Of a stretch of DNA of 64,000 bases, positions 1 through 8,999 are shown piece after piece. The stretch is from contig NZ_CP023049.2 of NCBI RefSeq assembly GCF_002285635.2, positions 1,612,001 to 1,676,000 on the forward strand. The letters run 5' to 3'. Below the pieces are notes generated by a model. The model worked only from the letters and a program-made list of their open reading frames with translations. It made no database searches and was not told the origin of the DNA. The translations under genes were made by a program, and so were the position numbers. Source of the DNA: Chryseobacterium piperi (GTDB taxonomy: Bacteria > Bacteroidota > Bacteroidia > Flavobacteriales > Weeksellaceae). Positions within the stretch are counted from its first letter, which is position 1. Each line of letters begins with the position of its first letter.

Positions 1-1569
1 ATTAAGGTGGTTAAAATATCCAAACGTAGGGTTAGCCCTATTCGGTTGTGGAATACGAAGGCCACTTCCTGAAGGATCTGCATAAAATTGTTCTTTATTA
101 CCATCATATCTAAAGTCCTGGTAAGAATATCCTCCTTGTATTAAAAAGTTGGTGAAGAAATCATTAATTTTTCTAGTGTAAACTAAATAGGCATCTAAAT
201 TTCTATTGTTGGTAAACTGATTTTCAGCATAAGCTAAACCAGGATTATAAATTATGTCATTTAGAGAATTATAAGTCAAATTAATAACCGAATTTCTTGC
301 ATTATTATCATAGGTCTCCCGAATCTTCGTTCTGGAAGATTCAATTCCCATATTAACAACAGCTCTTAAATCTGGAAGAAAATGAAACTTATAATCCAAT
401 TCAATATTTCCTAAAAATCTATAGGTATTTTCAGGACGATGTCTTTGCATTAATAATCCTAAAGGATTAGAGTCGTAAGTCAAATTCTCTACACCATTAG
501 CTCTATAAAAATTTTGATAATAGCCCCCAAAATAGTTTTGTCCTGCAGCTTGCCCCCAGACATCTCTACTATAAACTGGTTGTGTGGGATTTCTTGATAA
601 CGCAGAGCCAATAACACCCCCTGCATCTACCGTATTCTTATCTATTTTATATCCTTTTGCATTAATGTCAACCTTCAAGTGTTTATCAAAAAAGGTAGGG
701 GTAATGCGTAAGGCTGCAGAATATCTTTCTAAATCATCATTTCTTACAACTCCTTCCGCTCTATTATAACCTAAAGATAAACGTATTGGTAATCTTTTAA
801 ATAAATTTCCGGATGCACTAAAGTTATTATCTGTTGATACCGATGTTCTATAAACAACATCCTGCCAGTTAGTATCAAAAATCCTTCCCATTGTAGTAGG
901 ATTATCCGGACTTCCTCCTACTCCTAGTTTCCATACATCGTTAGGGAAGTAGCTTTTAATAAAGTTGACATATTGACCAGAATCCATTACATCAATATAC
1001 TTTGTTACTTGTCCTACAGAAACATTGGTACTAAAACTCATTTTTAACCTACCTCCACCTGATTTGGTCTTGATCAGAATAACACCATTGGATGCCCTTG
1101 CCCCATAAATTGCGGTTGCTGAAGCATCTTTTAGTATAGAAAAAGATTCGATATCATTTGGGTTAATTAATGCAAGAGGGTTCTGAATACCTGCCGGATT
1201 AGTAGAATCAAGAGGAATTCCATCAATTACAATTAATGGATTATTAGATGCACTAAGAGAAGCCCCTCCACGAATCCTAATATTAGGAGCTGAATCAGGA
1301 GAACCACCAGCAGTAGTAATTCTAACACCCGGTGCTTTACCCTGAATAAGCTGATCAGCCGAAACAATAGCTCCTTTATTAAAATCTTTTTCAGTAACAG
1401 CCGTAACAGAACCTGTTAAATCTGTCTTTTTCTTTGCACCAAATCCAATCAGAACAACTTCTTCGATCTTTTTTTCCTTGGTAGCTGTATCTTTTATTTG
1501 CGCATGCATCACTGTACTAGCCAATAAAAATGCGGGCGCAATTTTTAATACCGTTGTAAAATTTTTCAC
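1..1569 (-). CDS. SusC/RagA-family TonB-linked outer membrane protein (partial, C-terminus outside window)
   Basis: Outer-membrane TonB-dependent transporter of the SusC type, which imports glycans or peptides together with a SusD lipoprotein. Reading in from the right, a GTG start at 1569 gives a signal peptide ending MHAQ, then a TonB-box-like segment (IEEVVLIGFG) and a plug domain with the family patterns GKAPGV, IRIRGG, PLIVIDG and SILKDASATAIYGARASNGVI. No ATG precedes it in frame. The TonB box follows the signal peptide almost directly, so the CarboxypepD_reg-like domain common at the N-terminus of SusC proteins is missing. The barrel runs off the left edge at about 523 residues. A susD partner would be expected further left. 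Confidence 0.9.
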   Translation of the reverse strand, partial: MKNFTTVLKIAPAFLLASTVMHAQIKDTATKEKKIEEVVLIGFGAKKKTDLTGSVTAVTEKDFNKGAIVSADQLIQGKAPGVRITTAGGSPDSAPNIRIRGGASLSASNNPLIVIDGIPLDSTNPAGIQNPLALINPNDIESFSILKDASATAIYGARASNGVILIKTKSGGGRLKMSFSTNVSVGQVTKYIDVMDSGQYVNFIKSYFPNDVWKLGVGGSPDNPTTMGRIFDTNWQDVVYRTSVSTDNNFSASGNLFKRLPIRLSLGYNRAEGVVRNDDLERYSAALRITPTFFDKHLKVDINAKGYKIDKNTVDAGGVIGSALSRNPTQPVYSRDVWGQAAGQNYFGGYYQNFYRANGVENLTYDSNPLGLLMQRHRPENTYRFLGNIELDYKFHFLPDLRAVVNMGIESSRTKIRETYDNNARNSVINLTYNSLNDIIYNPGLAYAENQFTNNRNLDAYLVYTRKINDFFTNFLIQGGYSYQDFRYDGNKEQFYADPSGSGLRIPQPNRANPTFGYFNHLN

Positions 1570-1778
1570 AATATTGTTTTTATATAAGTTTCGTTTTTGT
1601 AAGTAATACTGGCACGAGGCCAGTCTTGCAATTTATAAAAAAAATGTAATTATCATAAATTTAATGAAAATTAAGATAATTTTATGTAAATTAAAACCCT
1701 TTCAAAAATCAAATATCTGTTTTCCATATACTTATATTAAATTATGCAATACATAACATGTGTTATTTTTCAATCGAA

Positions 1779-1798
1779 AGTTAAACAAATGTTTAACT
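1779..1798. promoter_or_regulatory. 20-bp palindromic operator-like site
   Basis: AGTTAAACAAATGTTTAACT has two perfect 9-base arms around a 2-base centre. It lies in the 336-base gap between the divergent susC-type gene (start 1569) and metG (start 1906). The inner 12 bases AAACAAATGTTT recur in the palindrome on the tolC promoter at 14104-14119. The shape suits a dimeric repressor such as a TetR-type protein; the regulator is unknown. Apart from this site and the metG -7 box, I see nothing else in the gap. Confidence 0.5.
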
Positions 1799-1877
1799 AA
1801 ATGCAACATAAGTTTTATAATGGTTCGGATTCATCCCATATTGCGATAAACAATCTTATATTTCAAGAGATAATCCG

Positions 1878-1885
1878 TATCTTTG
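1878..1885 (+). promoter_or_regulatory. metG promoter -7 box
   Basis: TATCTTTG matches the Bacteroidota -7 consensus TAnnTTTG and ends 20 bases before the metG start. No good -33 TTTG is seen at the usual spacing. Confidence 0.6.
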
Positions 1886-1905
1886 CAGCCAAATTATTAC
1901 TATAA

Positions 1906-3942
1906 ATGTCAAACAGAAAGATGATTACGGCAGCTTTGCCTTATGCAAACGGACCGGTTCATATAGGACATTTGGCAGGTGTTTATATTCCTGCGGATGT
2001 TTACGCAAGATTTCAGAGAAGATCAGGAAAAGACGTCGCGTTTATCTGTGGTTCAGATGAGCATGGAATTCCTATTACCATCAGAGCCAAAAAAGAAGGA
2101 GTTACCCCTCAGGATATTGTGGACAAATACCATGAAATCATTAAAAAATCTTTTTCAGACCTGGGAATTTCATTTGACGAATACTCCAGAACTACTTCCA
2201 AAAAACATTATGAAACCAGTCAGGACTTCTTCAAAGTTCTTTATGAAAAAGGTAAATTTACTGAAGAGGTTTCTGAACAATATTTTGATGAGCAGGCTGG
2301 AGAGTTTTTGGCTGATCGCTATATCGTAGGAACATGTCCCAATTGTGGCAATGAAAATGCATATGGAGACCAGTGTGAGAAATGTGGTTCTACCCTTTCC
2401 CCTTCAGAATTGATCAATCCGAAATCCATGCTTAGCGGAAATGTTCCGATTCTTAAAGAAACCAAAAACTGGTACCTTCCTTTAAATGAATATGAAGATT
2501 TTTTAAATGAGTGGATTATTGAAGGACATAAAGACGACTGGAAGCCTAATGTTTATGGTCAGGTAAAATCATGGTTAAATGATGGACTGAAGCCTCGTGC
2601 TATGACCAGAGACCTCAACTGGGGAGTTCCTGTTCCGCTTCCGAATGCAGAAGGCAAAGTACTTTACGTATGGTTTGATGCACCGATCGGATATATCTCT
2701 TTCACCAAAGAATGGGCTGAGAAAAACGGAAAAGACTGGAAAGACTACTGGCAAAGTGAAAATAGTGACCTGATTCATTTTATAGGAAAAGATAATATTG
2801 TATTCCACTGTATTATTTTCCCCGCTATGATGAAAGCTCACGGAGACTATATTATGCCTAAAAATGTTCCGGCATTTGAGTTCCTGAATCTTGAAAATGA
2901 TAAAATATCGACTTCAAGAAACTGGGCAGTTTGGGCTCATGAATATGTGGAAGATTTCCCTGGACAACAGGATGTATTAAGATATGCTCTGCTTTCTTCT
3001 GCTCCTGAAACCAAGGATAATAATTTTACATGGAAAGATTTCCAAACTAAAAATAATTCTGAACTGGTAGGAATTTTTGGTAACTTCATTAATAGAGTTG
3101 CCGTTCTTATCCACAAATATTATAATGGAATTGTTCCGCAAGGGGATCAAAATACCCCTGAATTACAGGAGATCAATAAATCTGCAAAAGAAATTTCAGG
3201 ATTTTTAGAAAACTATGAATTCAGGAATGCCTTGACAGCTTTAATGAATCTGGCACGTTTTGGAAACCAATATCTTCAAACTGAAGAGCCATGGAAAACG
3301 ATTAAGGATCATCCTGAAAAAGCAGCGCATTCACTATTTGTTGGAGCTCAGATTGCAGTCGCACTTGCTCAACTATGTGAACCTTTTATGCCTTTCAGTT
3401 CTGAAAAATTACTGAATATGTTTAATGTTCAGAAATTAAGCTGGAGCGATGTTGAAACAAAATCTGTTCTCATTGAAACCGGACATCAAATTAATGAATC
3501 TTCTCTTCTTTTCTCAAAAATAGAAGACGATGTTATTGAGGCTCAGATTCAGAAACTAGAAGATACCAAACAAAATAATAAAAAAACCAACCCTAACGCT
3601 AACCCAATGAAAGAGGAAATCACTTTTGACGACTTTACGAAAATCGATTTAAGAACAGCTACAATTACAGAAGCTGAAAAAGTAGAAAAAGCTGATAAAC
3701 TATTGAAGCTAACGATAGATACTGGTGTTGATGTAAGAACCGTGGTTTCAGGAATTGCCGAAAGCTTTACTCCTGAAGAAATTATTGGAAAACAGGTTAT
3801 GATTTTATTAAATCTGGCGCCTAGAAAAATACGAGGAATAGAGTCTCAGGGAATGTTATTATTGACAACAAAACCTGATGGAAAATTATCTTTCGTTACT
3901 CCGGATGACAGCAATGTTGAAAACGGTATTGAGATAGGATAA
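1906..3942 (+). CDS. metG: Methionine--tRNA ligase
   Basis: Class I aminoacyl-tRNA synthetase that charges tRNA-Met in the cytoplasm. The HIGH motif is at residues 19-22 (PVHIGHL), a four-cysteine zinc knuckle (CPNCG...CEKCG) lies near residues 144-162, and the KMSKS loop appears as KISTS near residue 333. The C-terminal part from about residue 568 is an EMAPII/Trbp111-like tRNA-binding OB domain ([12 protein letters not shown]), typical of the long dimeric form. At 678 residues it is full length. It stands alone, with its own -7 box upstream and a strong hairpin terminator downstream. Confidence 0.98.
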   Translation: MSNRKMITAALPYANGPVHIGHLAGVYIPADVYARFQRRSGKDVAFICGSDEHGIPITIRAKKEGVTPQDIVDKYHEIIKKSFSDLGISFDEYSRTTSKKHYETSQDFFKVLYEKGKFTEEVSEQYFDEQAGEFLADRYIVGTCPNCGNENAYGDQCEKCGSTLSPSELINPKSMLSGNVPILKETKNWYLPLNEYEDFLNEWIIEGHKDDWKPNVYGQVKSWLNDGLKPRAMTRDLNWGVPVPLPNAEGKVLYVWFDAPIGYISFTKEWAEKNGKDWKDYWQSENSDLIHFIGKDNIVFHCIIFPAMMKAHGDYIMPKNVPAFEFLNLENDKISTSRNWAVWAHEYVEDFPGQQDVLRYALLSSAPETKDNNFTWKDFQTKNNSELVGIFGNFINRVAVLIHKYYNGIVPQGDQNTPELQEINKSAKEISGFLENYEFRNALTALMNLARFGNQYLQTEEPWKTIKDHPEKAAHSLFVGAQIAVALAQLCEPFMPFSSEKLLNMFNVQKLSWSDVETKSVLIETGHQINESSLLFSKIEDDVIEAQIQKLEDTKQNNKKTNPNANPMKEEITFDDFTKIDLRTATITEAEKVEKADKLLKLTIDTGVDVRTVVSGIAESFTPEEIIGKQVMILLNLAPRKIRGIESQGMLLLTTKPDGKLSFVTPDDSNVENGIEIG

Positions 3943-3960
3943 TCAATCATTCAGATATAG

Positions 3961-3992
3961 AAAAAGACACGTGAAAATCACGTGTCTTTTTT
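3961..3992. terminator. Hairpin terminator after metG
   Basis: AAAAAGACACGTG and its exact complement CACGTGTCTTTTT flank a short AAAAT loop, with a T run on the plus strand and an A run on the other side. It sits between convergent metG and the methyltransferase gene and could work in both directions. Confidence 0.85.
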
Positions 3993-4035
3993 ATGATGTA
4001 CTTGGCTATTCTGAGAAACTAAATGATTACAACTT

Positions 4036-4107
4036 ATATCCTGTGTTCGAAATGACAGTTCAAAAGTTTACAATTTTACAAATCAGCAATTTTGCGATTT
4101 CGCCTTA
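4036..4107. repeat. Dispersed intergenic repeat, copy 1
   Basis: This has two parts. A TTCGAAATGACA word (4045-4056) resembles the words at 16171-16199 and 60306-60331. A 24-base segment at 4084-4107 (core AATTTTGCGATTTCGCC) matches 40494-40517 at 23 of 24 positions and is echoed at 60360-60410. The second part overlaps the 3' end of the methyltransferase gene and encodes its last residues. Confidence 0.55.
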
Positions 4108-4798
4108 ATAAAGCTAAATATGCATCTTCATCTTGCGTCACCTTCTCAATGCTAAAACCATTATTTTCTGCAGCATTTTTTAGGGTTTGAAAATCGAGAT
4201 ACAACCATTTTATAGGATCCTCCGATTCTCCTTTATAATGCACCACATAATCGAGTTCGCCATAATATCCACCTGCCGGAATATAGACTCCCCCATCTTC
4301 ATCTCTATCAAACATATACAAAATATCGGTACTATCAATTAAAACCTGTCCGTTATCATTCAATAATGAATATAATTTCTGAAGATAGGTATCGATAGTA
4401 GTTAAGCGTTCAAAGATTCCGGTTCCGTTCATCAACAATAAGATGGTATCAAAAGTTCCTTCAGAAAAATCCAGTATGTTGGTACAAACCGTATTTTCCA
4501 CTCCTCTCAATTTACACACTTCAATAGATTTGGGGGAAATATCCAATGCTGTAACATTCAGATGTCTTTCATTTTGCAGATACAAAGCATGTGAACCGGC
4601 TCCGGCTCCAATATCCAGAACTTTTCCATTGGCCAATTCGAGAGCTTTTTGCTCAAGCTCGTTCATTTCTTCAAAATCCCTGAACAGGTAATCTACCGGA
4701 AGCTCATCCAATTCAGAAATTGAAGTTTCAGTCTGTAAATCTTCAGGACCTTCATGATGATAATAATCCCAAATGGCCTTGCCCATTAAATCTTTCAT
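4076..4798 (-). CDS. Class I SAM-dependent methyltransferase
   Basis: A 240-residue Rossmann-fold methyltransferase. The SAM-binding motif I is VLDIGAGAGSHAL near residues 60-72, followed by an acidic residue ending the second strand (VTALDIS) and motif LLLMNGTGI in place of the usual fourth-strand motif. The substrate cannot be read from sequence. A -7 box (TATCTTTG on the minus strand, 4816-4823) lies 17 bases upstream. The last codons (RNRKIADL) fall inside a dispersed repeat, so the C-terminus was probably rewritten by it. Confidence 0.85.
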   Translation of the reverse strand: MKDLMGKAIWDYYHHEGPEDLQTETSISELDELPVDYLFRDFEEMNELEQKALELANGKVLDIGAGAGSHALYLQNERHLNVTALDISPKSIEVCKLRGVENTVCTNILDFSEGTFDTILLLMNGTGIFERLTTIDTYLQKLYSLLNDNGQVLIDSTDILYMFDRDEDGGVYIPAGGYYGELDYVVHYKGESEDPIKWLYLDFQTLKNAAENNGFSIEKVTQDEDAYLALLRRNRKIADL

Positions 4799-4815
4799 AG
4801 CTATTCTTAATAAGG

Positions 4816-4823
4816 CAAAGATA
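4816..4823 (-). promoter_or_regulatory. Methyltransferase promoter -7 box
   Basis: TATCTTTG on the minus strand matches TAnnTTTG and ends 17 bases before the ATG at 4798. Confidence 0.55.
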
Positions 4824-5054
4824 AGGGTTTTTAATATTTTCGAATAATATGCGACAGTTCTTGCATTATCTTTTCCGCAAATAATAGGTTGTTTTCCTCT
4901 CTCGTAGATGCACCAGATTATACTAATCTTTTAATTACCCTACAGATTTCACAGATAGCAGCTCACTTAAAGTACAGACTGCAACGTAAAGTTTCTCATT
5001 TGACAAGCTCATATTCAATTGAAAAACCCGAACAAATAGTCCGGGTTCTAAAAT

Positions 5055-5867
5055 TTATTCGACGCTGTCTTTTTCTTTTTGACGATCTGCCTGTGATTCA
5101 TTCTCAGCAACTCCGGCTTTCCAATACGAATAAGCGTACAACTCCGGTTGTTTCCATCCTTTTTCCTTTCGAAGATAAGAACGGATTTCTTTTACCGTTG
5201 AGAATTCACATGCTACATATCCAAATTTTGAAGTTTCAGGAATTTCTACACTTCTTACAGCCTCAGTCAGCTTATTCCCTAAATGGGATTCAGAATGATG
5301 TATCCATTTAAATTCAATATCCGCTTTTGTTTCCAGTTTTTGTTCATCTTCTTTTCCATGGACCTCAATAATACAGACTCCTTTAGCCTTTTCAGGAAGT
5401 GTTTCCAAAATGGCACTCAAAACAGGAATCGCCGTACCATCTCCTATGAGAAAGTACCAATCAGCCTCCGGATATAGCTCTCTTCCTTCGCAGCGCATCA
5501 TCACTCCTAATTTAGAACCTTTTTCCGCTTCTCTGACCCATTTTGAAGCAGGTCCTCCATCTCCGTGATCCACAAAGTCTATGAACAGCTCATTAGTTTC
5601 TAAATTAATTCCACGGTGCGTATAAGTCCTGATCGATGGCGCTATCTCTTTCGGCGGATAAATCCACTCATGATTTTCATCCAGGTCAGGGAAATAAACT
5701 TCATTCAATCCCTGTGGTGGGACAGCTATTTTATTATTATCCCCAACCGTCGTATCTTTAAATAAAGAAACCTCTTCAGAATGGAGGTACACCCTAATAA
5801 AATGTGGTGTTATGTACTCTTTTTTAGTGACTTCGGCAACAATCTGTCCTGTTTGCATTTTAGCCAT
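5055..5867 (-). CDS. Siderophore-interacting protein (FAD-binding ferric reductase family)
   Basis: Cytoplasmic flavoprotein of the ViuB/SIP family, which reduces Fe(III)-siderophore complexes to free the iron. An N-terminal FAD-binding barrel (FIRVYL, then SIRTYTHR) is followed by the SIP domain with LIGDGTAIPVLSAIL, CIIEVHG and a closing YAYSYWKAG, a family hallmark. I chose the start at MAKMQTG (5867). The open frame extends to 5924, but that extension crosses a hairpin at 5891-5921 and is not conserved-looking. It lies 103 bases downstream of a TonB receptor on the same strand, which fits a siderophore uptake operon. Confidence 0.92.
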   Translation of the reverse strand: MAKMQTGQIVAEVTKKEYITPHFIRVYLHSEEVSLFKDTTVGDNNKIAVPPQGLNEVYFPDLDENHEWIYPPKEIAPSIRTYTHRGINLETNELFIDFVDHGDGGPASKWVREAEKGSKLGVMMRCEGRELYPEADWYFLIGDGTAIPVLSAILETLPEKAKGVCIIEVHGKEDEQKLETKADIEFKWIHHSESHLGNKLTEAVRSVEIPETSKFGYVACEFSTVKEIRSYLRKEKGWKQPELYAYSYWKAGVAENESQADRQKEKDSVE

Positions 5868-5890
5868 AACTGTATTTTTTTTTAAGTTAT

Positions 5891-5921
5891 ATCCGGCTTC
5901 ATCAGCTAGACAAAGCCGGAT
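5891..5921. other. Intergenic hairpin between TonB receptor and SIP genes
   Basis: ATCCGGCTT and AAGCCGGAT form a 9-base perfect stem around a 13-base loop. No T run follows on the minus strand, so it does not look like a simple terminator. It may lower expression of the downstream gene or protect the receptor mRNA; that is inference. Confidence 0.5.
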
Positions 5922-5969
5922 CATATGATAACATGGATTATAAATAAGCTAAAAACCTTAATTCAGCTT

Positions 5970-8180
5970 CTAAAAATCAAATGTATAAGACAAATTAAAT
6001 GTCCTGCCTCTTCCTTTATAATTAAACAATTCAGGAAGTCCGTAGGTAGAATATAAGATCTGTGATCTTTTACTCCAGATCGTCTGATATTCAGTATTGA
6101 ATATATTCTGAATTCCTAAATTAAATTTCCCCCAGTTGAAACGATACCCAACCATTAAATCGGAAGTATTGTATCCATCTATTTCATTATTAAGATTATC
6201 TTTCTGCTTGAAGTTTTGAAGAGATTGGAATCTGAATGACCAGTTTTGCACGTTATATCCGATATAGGTCACCAATTTTGAAGGAGAAGCATTATAAACT
6301 TCCTGCCTGATCCACTCTCCATTGTTTTCTACTTCAGATTTAATCAACAATCCGCTTGCCCCAAAATACACTCCGTTATTTAAACTATAAGAAACTTCAG
6401 CCTCAATACCCATATTTCGTAGCTTCAAATCATTAACAAGAAGCTGAAAAGTTTTTCGGTCTACCGTCACGGTTTTATCTGAATTGCTTAAGAACCCAGC
6501 AATCTGACCTCTTAAACCTCCTTTATTAATACGGTACCCTACTTCAAACTGATTGGTTTTAATGGCTTGTAAAGGCTGTTCCTTTACATTAATGCTGGAT
6601 GTTACATCCCAGTTTGTTCCGTTTAATTTATAAACTCCGATTCCATAATATTTAGACGGATCTGCAAGATTGACTCCCTGGGAAAATGTTCCCCATGCCT
6701 GGTGTTGTTCATTAAACTTATACAACAGCCCTGCATTAGCGAGAGTCATGTTGTAAGAGTTTTTTCCTCCCGGAATGGCAGATGCCGACTGTCCATAGCC
6801 CATTGCCACCTGAGTCTGCTGCTGGGAACCTACAAAATCATCTACCTCTACATTAATGTTCTGATAACGAACTCCCGCATTCAACTGTAGTTTTGGAAGA
6901 ATATTATATTTAGCCTGAACGTATCCGGCATAACTTTTAGAATGATTGGTAGGATATCTTCCGAGGCTGTACTTCGTTTCATTGATCAGGCCTCCGCTTG
7001 ACATTGTTTTTGCGATATCATATACTGATTGTGTTCCTTCAAACTTTTCAAAATCAACATCTACTCCATACGTTACATTAAGACCTTTCCATGATTTAGA
7101 CAACAATGCCTTCAATCCCGAGTAATAGGTATCTTGCTGCGAAGAAGACATATAGGCAATACTTCCGGTCTGTAGCGTCACATTTCCAGGAAAAGGATAA
7201 AAGCCCAGTTTTTCTCCTCTGGTAGCCAATTGAATGTATAAATCCTGACCGCCGAGAATATTATTTCCATTATAGCTTACCGTTCCCATATACCGTTCAG
7301 TTCCTACATTTTTATCTGAAGAAAAACCATCTCTCACCTCCAGTAAACCAGCATTTTTTGTAGTGAAAGCACTTAAGTTTTGCCCTAAGTAAAGACTCCG
7401 GTCACCGTTAAATTTTGAATTATAATATTGAAGTGAAGCAGTAATCTTATGCTTATTATTGAATTGGTAGCCTCCTGTAGCTAAAACATCAATCGACTGG
7501 TTGTATTGTAAGTCGGTTTGGGTAATATCAGTAATCACTTGCTTCTCATCAGCTCCGTAAACACAACCGTTTTGTTGATAAGCAATTCCCAATCTTCCGA
7601 AAAGCTTTTCTCCTTTTCCTGAAATAGCCTGTGCAGCACGGAAATCATGATCATCTTTTCCCATAAATCCGGTACGGACTCCTAATTCTGTTTCTCCGCT
7701 AATTCCTTTTTTGGCAGGTATTTTAGTAATAATATTAATAATTCCCCCCGTAGCATTCCCACCATAAATGGAACTTGCCCCCGAAAGAACCTCTATTCTT
7801 TCGATATTAAAAGGATCAATCGCATCTAATTGACGGCTGATAGCACGAATACTGTTTAGTGAAACCCCATCAATCATAACCAAAGCGGAACGTCCTCTCA
7901 TATTTTGCCCGTAATTGGTTCTTCCCTGTGGGCCTATATCCATACTTGGAATCAATATAGACAACATCTCCTTGATAGGAACTCCACTCTTGGCCTGTTC
8001 CTGGATTTTTTCTTTCTGCACGACCCAAACAGTTCCGGGAACTTCAGAAATTTTTGTAGGTTTTCTTGATGCAACAATTACTACATCTTCAATATTTTTA
8101 GATGCAAGTGAATCTTGGGTTATTTGGGAAAACATTAACCCGGAAGCCAATAAAGATGCTACTACATACTGCTTTTTCAT
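5970..8180 (-). CDS. TonB-dependent siderophore-type receptor
   Basis: Outer-membrane gated barrel, probably for a ferric siderophore given its neighbour. From the ATG at 8180 (736 residues) there is a signal peptide (MKKQYVVASLLASGLMFSQ), a TonB box region (IEDVVIVAS) and a plug domain with RGRSALVMIDGVSLNS and IERIEVLSGASSIYGGNATGGIINI. The C-terminus ends in aromatic LSYTFDF, the barrel export signature. The frame is open to 8264, but a -7 box at 8210-8217 lies inside that extension, which supports the shorter start. The siderophore-interacting reductase follows. Confidence 0.93.
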   Translation of the reverse strand: MKKQYVVASLLASGLMFSQITQDSLASKNIEDVVIVASRKPTKISEVPGTVWVVQKEKIQEQAKSGVPIKEMLSILIPSMDIGPQGRTNYGQNMRGRSALVMIDGVSLNSIRAISRQLDAIDPFNIERIEVLSGASSIYGGNATGGIINIITKIPAKKGISGETELGVRTGFMGKDDHDFRAAQAISGKGEKLFGRLGIAYQQNGCVYGADEKQVITDITQTDLQYNQSIDVLATGGYQFNNKHKITASLQYYNSKFNGDRSLYLGQNLSAFTTKNAGLLEVRDGFSSDKNVGTERYMGTVSYNGNNILGGQDLYIQLATRGEKLGFYPFPGNVTLQTGSIAYMSSSQQDTYYSGLKALLSKSWKGLNVTYGVDVDFEKFEGTQSVYDIAKTMSSGGLINETKYSLGRYPTNHSKSYAGYVQAKYNILPKLQLNAGVRYQNINVEVDDFVGSQQQTQVAMGYGQSASAIPGGKNSYNMTLANAGLLYKFNEQHQAWGTFSQGVNLADPSKYYGIGVYKLNGTNWDVTSSINVKEQPLQAIKTNQFEVGYRINKGGLRGQIAGFLSNSDKTVTVDRKTFQLLVNDLKLRNMGIEAEVSYSLNNGVYFGASGLLIKSEVENNGEWIRQEVYNASPSKLVTYIGYNVQNWSFRFQSLQNFKQKDNLNNEIDGYNTSDLMVGYRFNWGKFNLGIQNIFNTEYQTIWSKRSQILYSTYGLPELFNYKGRGRTFNLSYTFDF

Positions 8181-8209
8181 TCTTTTAATTAAAGTTTTAT
8201 AAATGTTTT

Positions 8210-8217
8210 CAAATATA
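8210..8217 (-). promoter_or_regulatory. TonB receptor promoter -7 box
   Basis: TATATTTG on the minus strand ends 29 bases before the ATG at 8180. The gap from here to the Cys-rich gene (about 8482) is AT-rich; I see no clear Fur box or other element in it. Confidence 0.6.
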
Positions 8218-8570
8218 ATTTTTATTACGTCTAAATAAAAATTAGAATATATGAAATTTTTCATATTTGAAAATATTTAACCAACACCAGAGAATACTGA
8301 AAATCATTATGTTATATCAAAGATTAAAATGTAAAAAATAATCCTTTACAAACAAATAATTAAATACAAAGCATTGGTTTATAACATATTGAAATATCAC
8401 ACTAAAGAGATTTAAATTATCATTTATTTGTATATTGTCATGACTAAAACACACAAATCCGATAACAAAAAATTATTAAACATGAAAAATTAGTATTATT
8501 TGTATTATTCTTTTTAAGTATTACAATTCAATCAATAGAAATTACATCTCTATCTACTACTGATGATGAT

Positions 8571-8996
8571 GTGAATATCGAAAACATTTTCGCCAATAAA
8601 TTTTATATCCTGGATAGAGATGGTAAAATTATATACCTCAGTGAAGACGATATAAAGAAAATGTGGGAAGAAAAATTAGGACAAGAAGGGCTTCATGTCA
8701 AACTTGATAAATTCAAGATCTTGAATTCCAAAGATTCACAATCTGGAAAAACTTATTATTTTTTAAAAGCTGTTAGTCATGATAAAATTATTGAAACAGG
8801 AGCTTTTTTTTCTGTAACAAAATTTGGGATGTTATTGGCTGAAAAAAAATGTTCTTGCGTAGGTTGTCCAAGCGGATGTAACCTTACTGTCTTCGGGGAT
8901 CGATGCTCATGCTCTTCTTGTGGGTATGGAGGTTCGCAAGAATGTAAAAAAACAGAAGAGACAACCATTGGAACTAAATACTTAGCTGAAGAATAA
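8571..8996 (+). CDS. Cys-rich protein of unknown function, probably with a frameshifted signal peptide
   Basis: I do not recognise the family. The body (141 residues from a GTG at 8571) ends in a cysteine cluster: eight Cys in about 33 residues in patterns CSCVGCPSGC and CSCSSC. The reading frame stays open to the left back to 8466 and encodes a hydrophobic run (LVLFVLFFLSITIQS) that looks like a signal peptide. Its natural ATG at 8482 is out of frame because the following run has five A instead of six, so ATG now meets a stop after three codons. The GLPGLI gene begins three bases after its stop, suggesting one operon. Confidence 0.6.
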   Translation: MNIENIFANKFYILDRDGKIIYLSEDDIKKMWEEKLGQEGLHVKLDKFKILNSKDSQSGKTYYFLKAVSHDKIIETGAFFSVTKFGMLLAEKKCSCVGCPSGCNLTVFGDRCSCSSCGYGGSQECKKTEETTIGTKYLAEE

Positions 8997-8999
8997 ATA

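Noticed and set aside
4889..5311. 140-residue ORF on the plus strand
   Set aside because: It overlaps the siderophore-interacting protein gene antisense and shows no coding character or domain.
5891..5921. Hairpin as a terminator between the iron-uptake genes
   Set aside because: No T run follows on the transcribed strand, so I list it only as a structure of unknown role.
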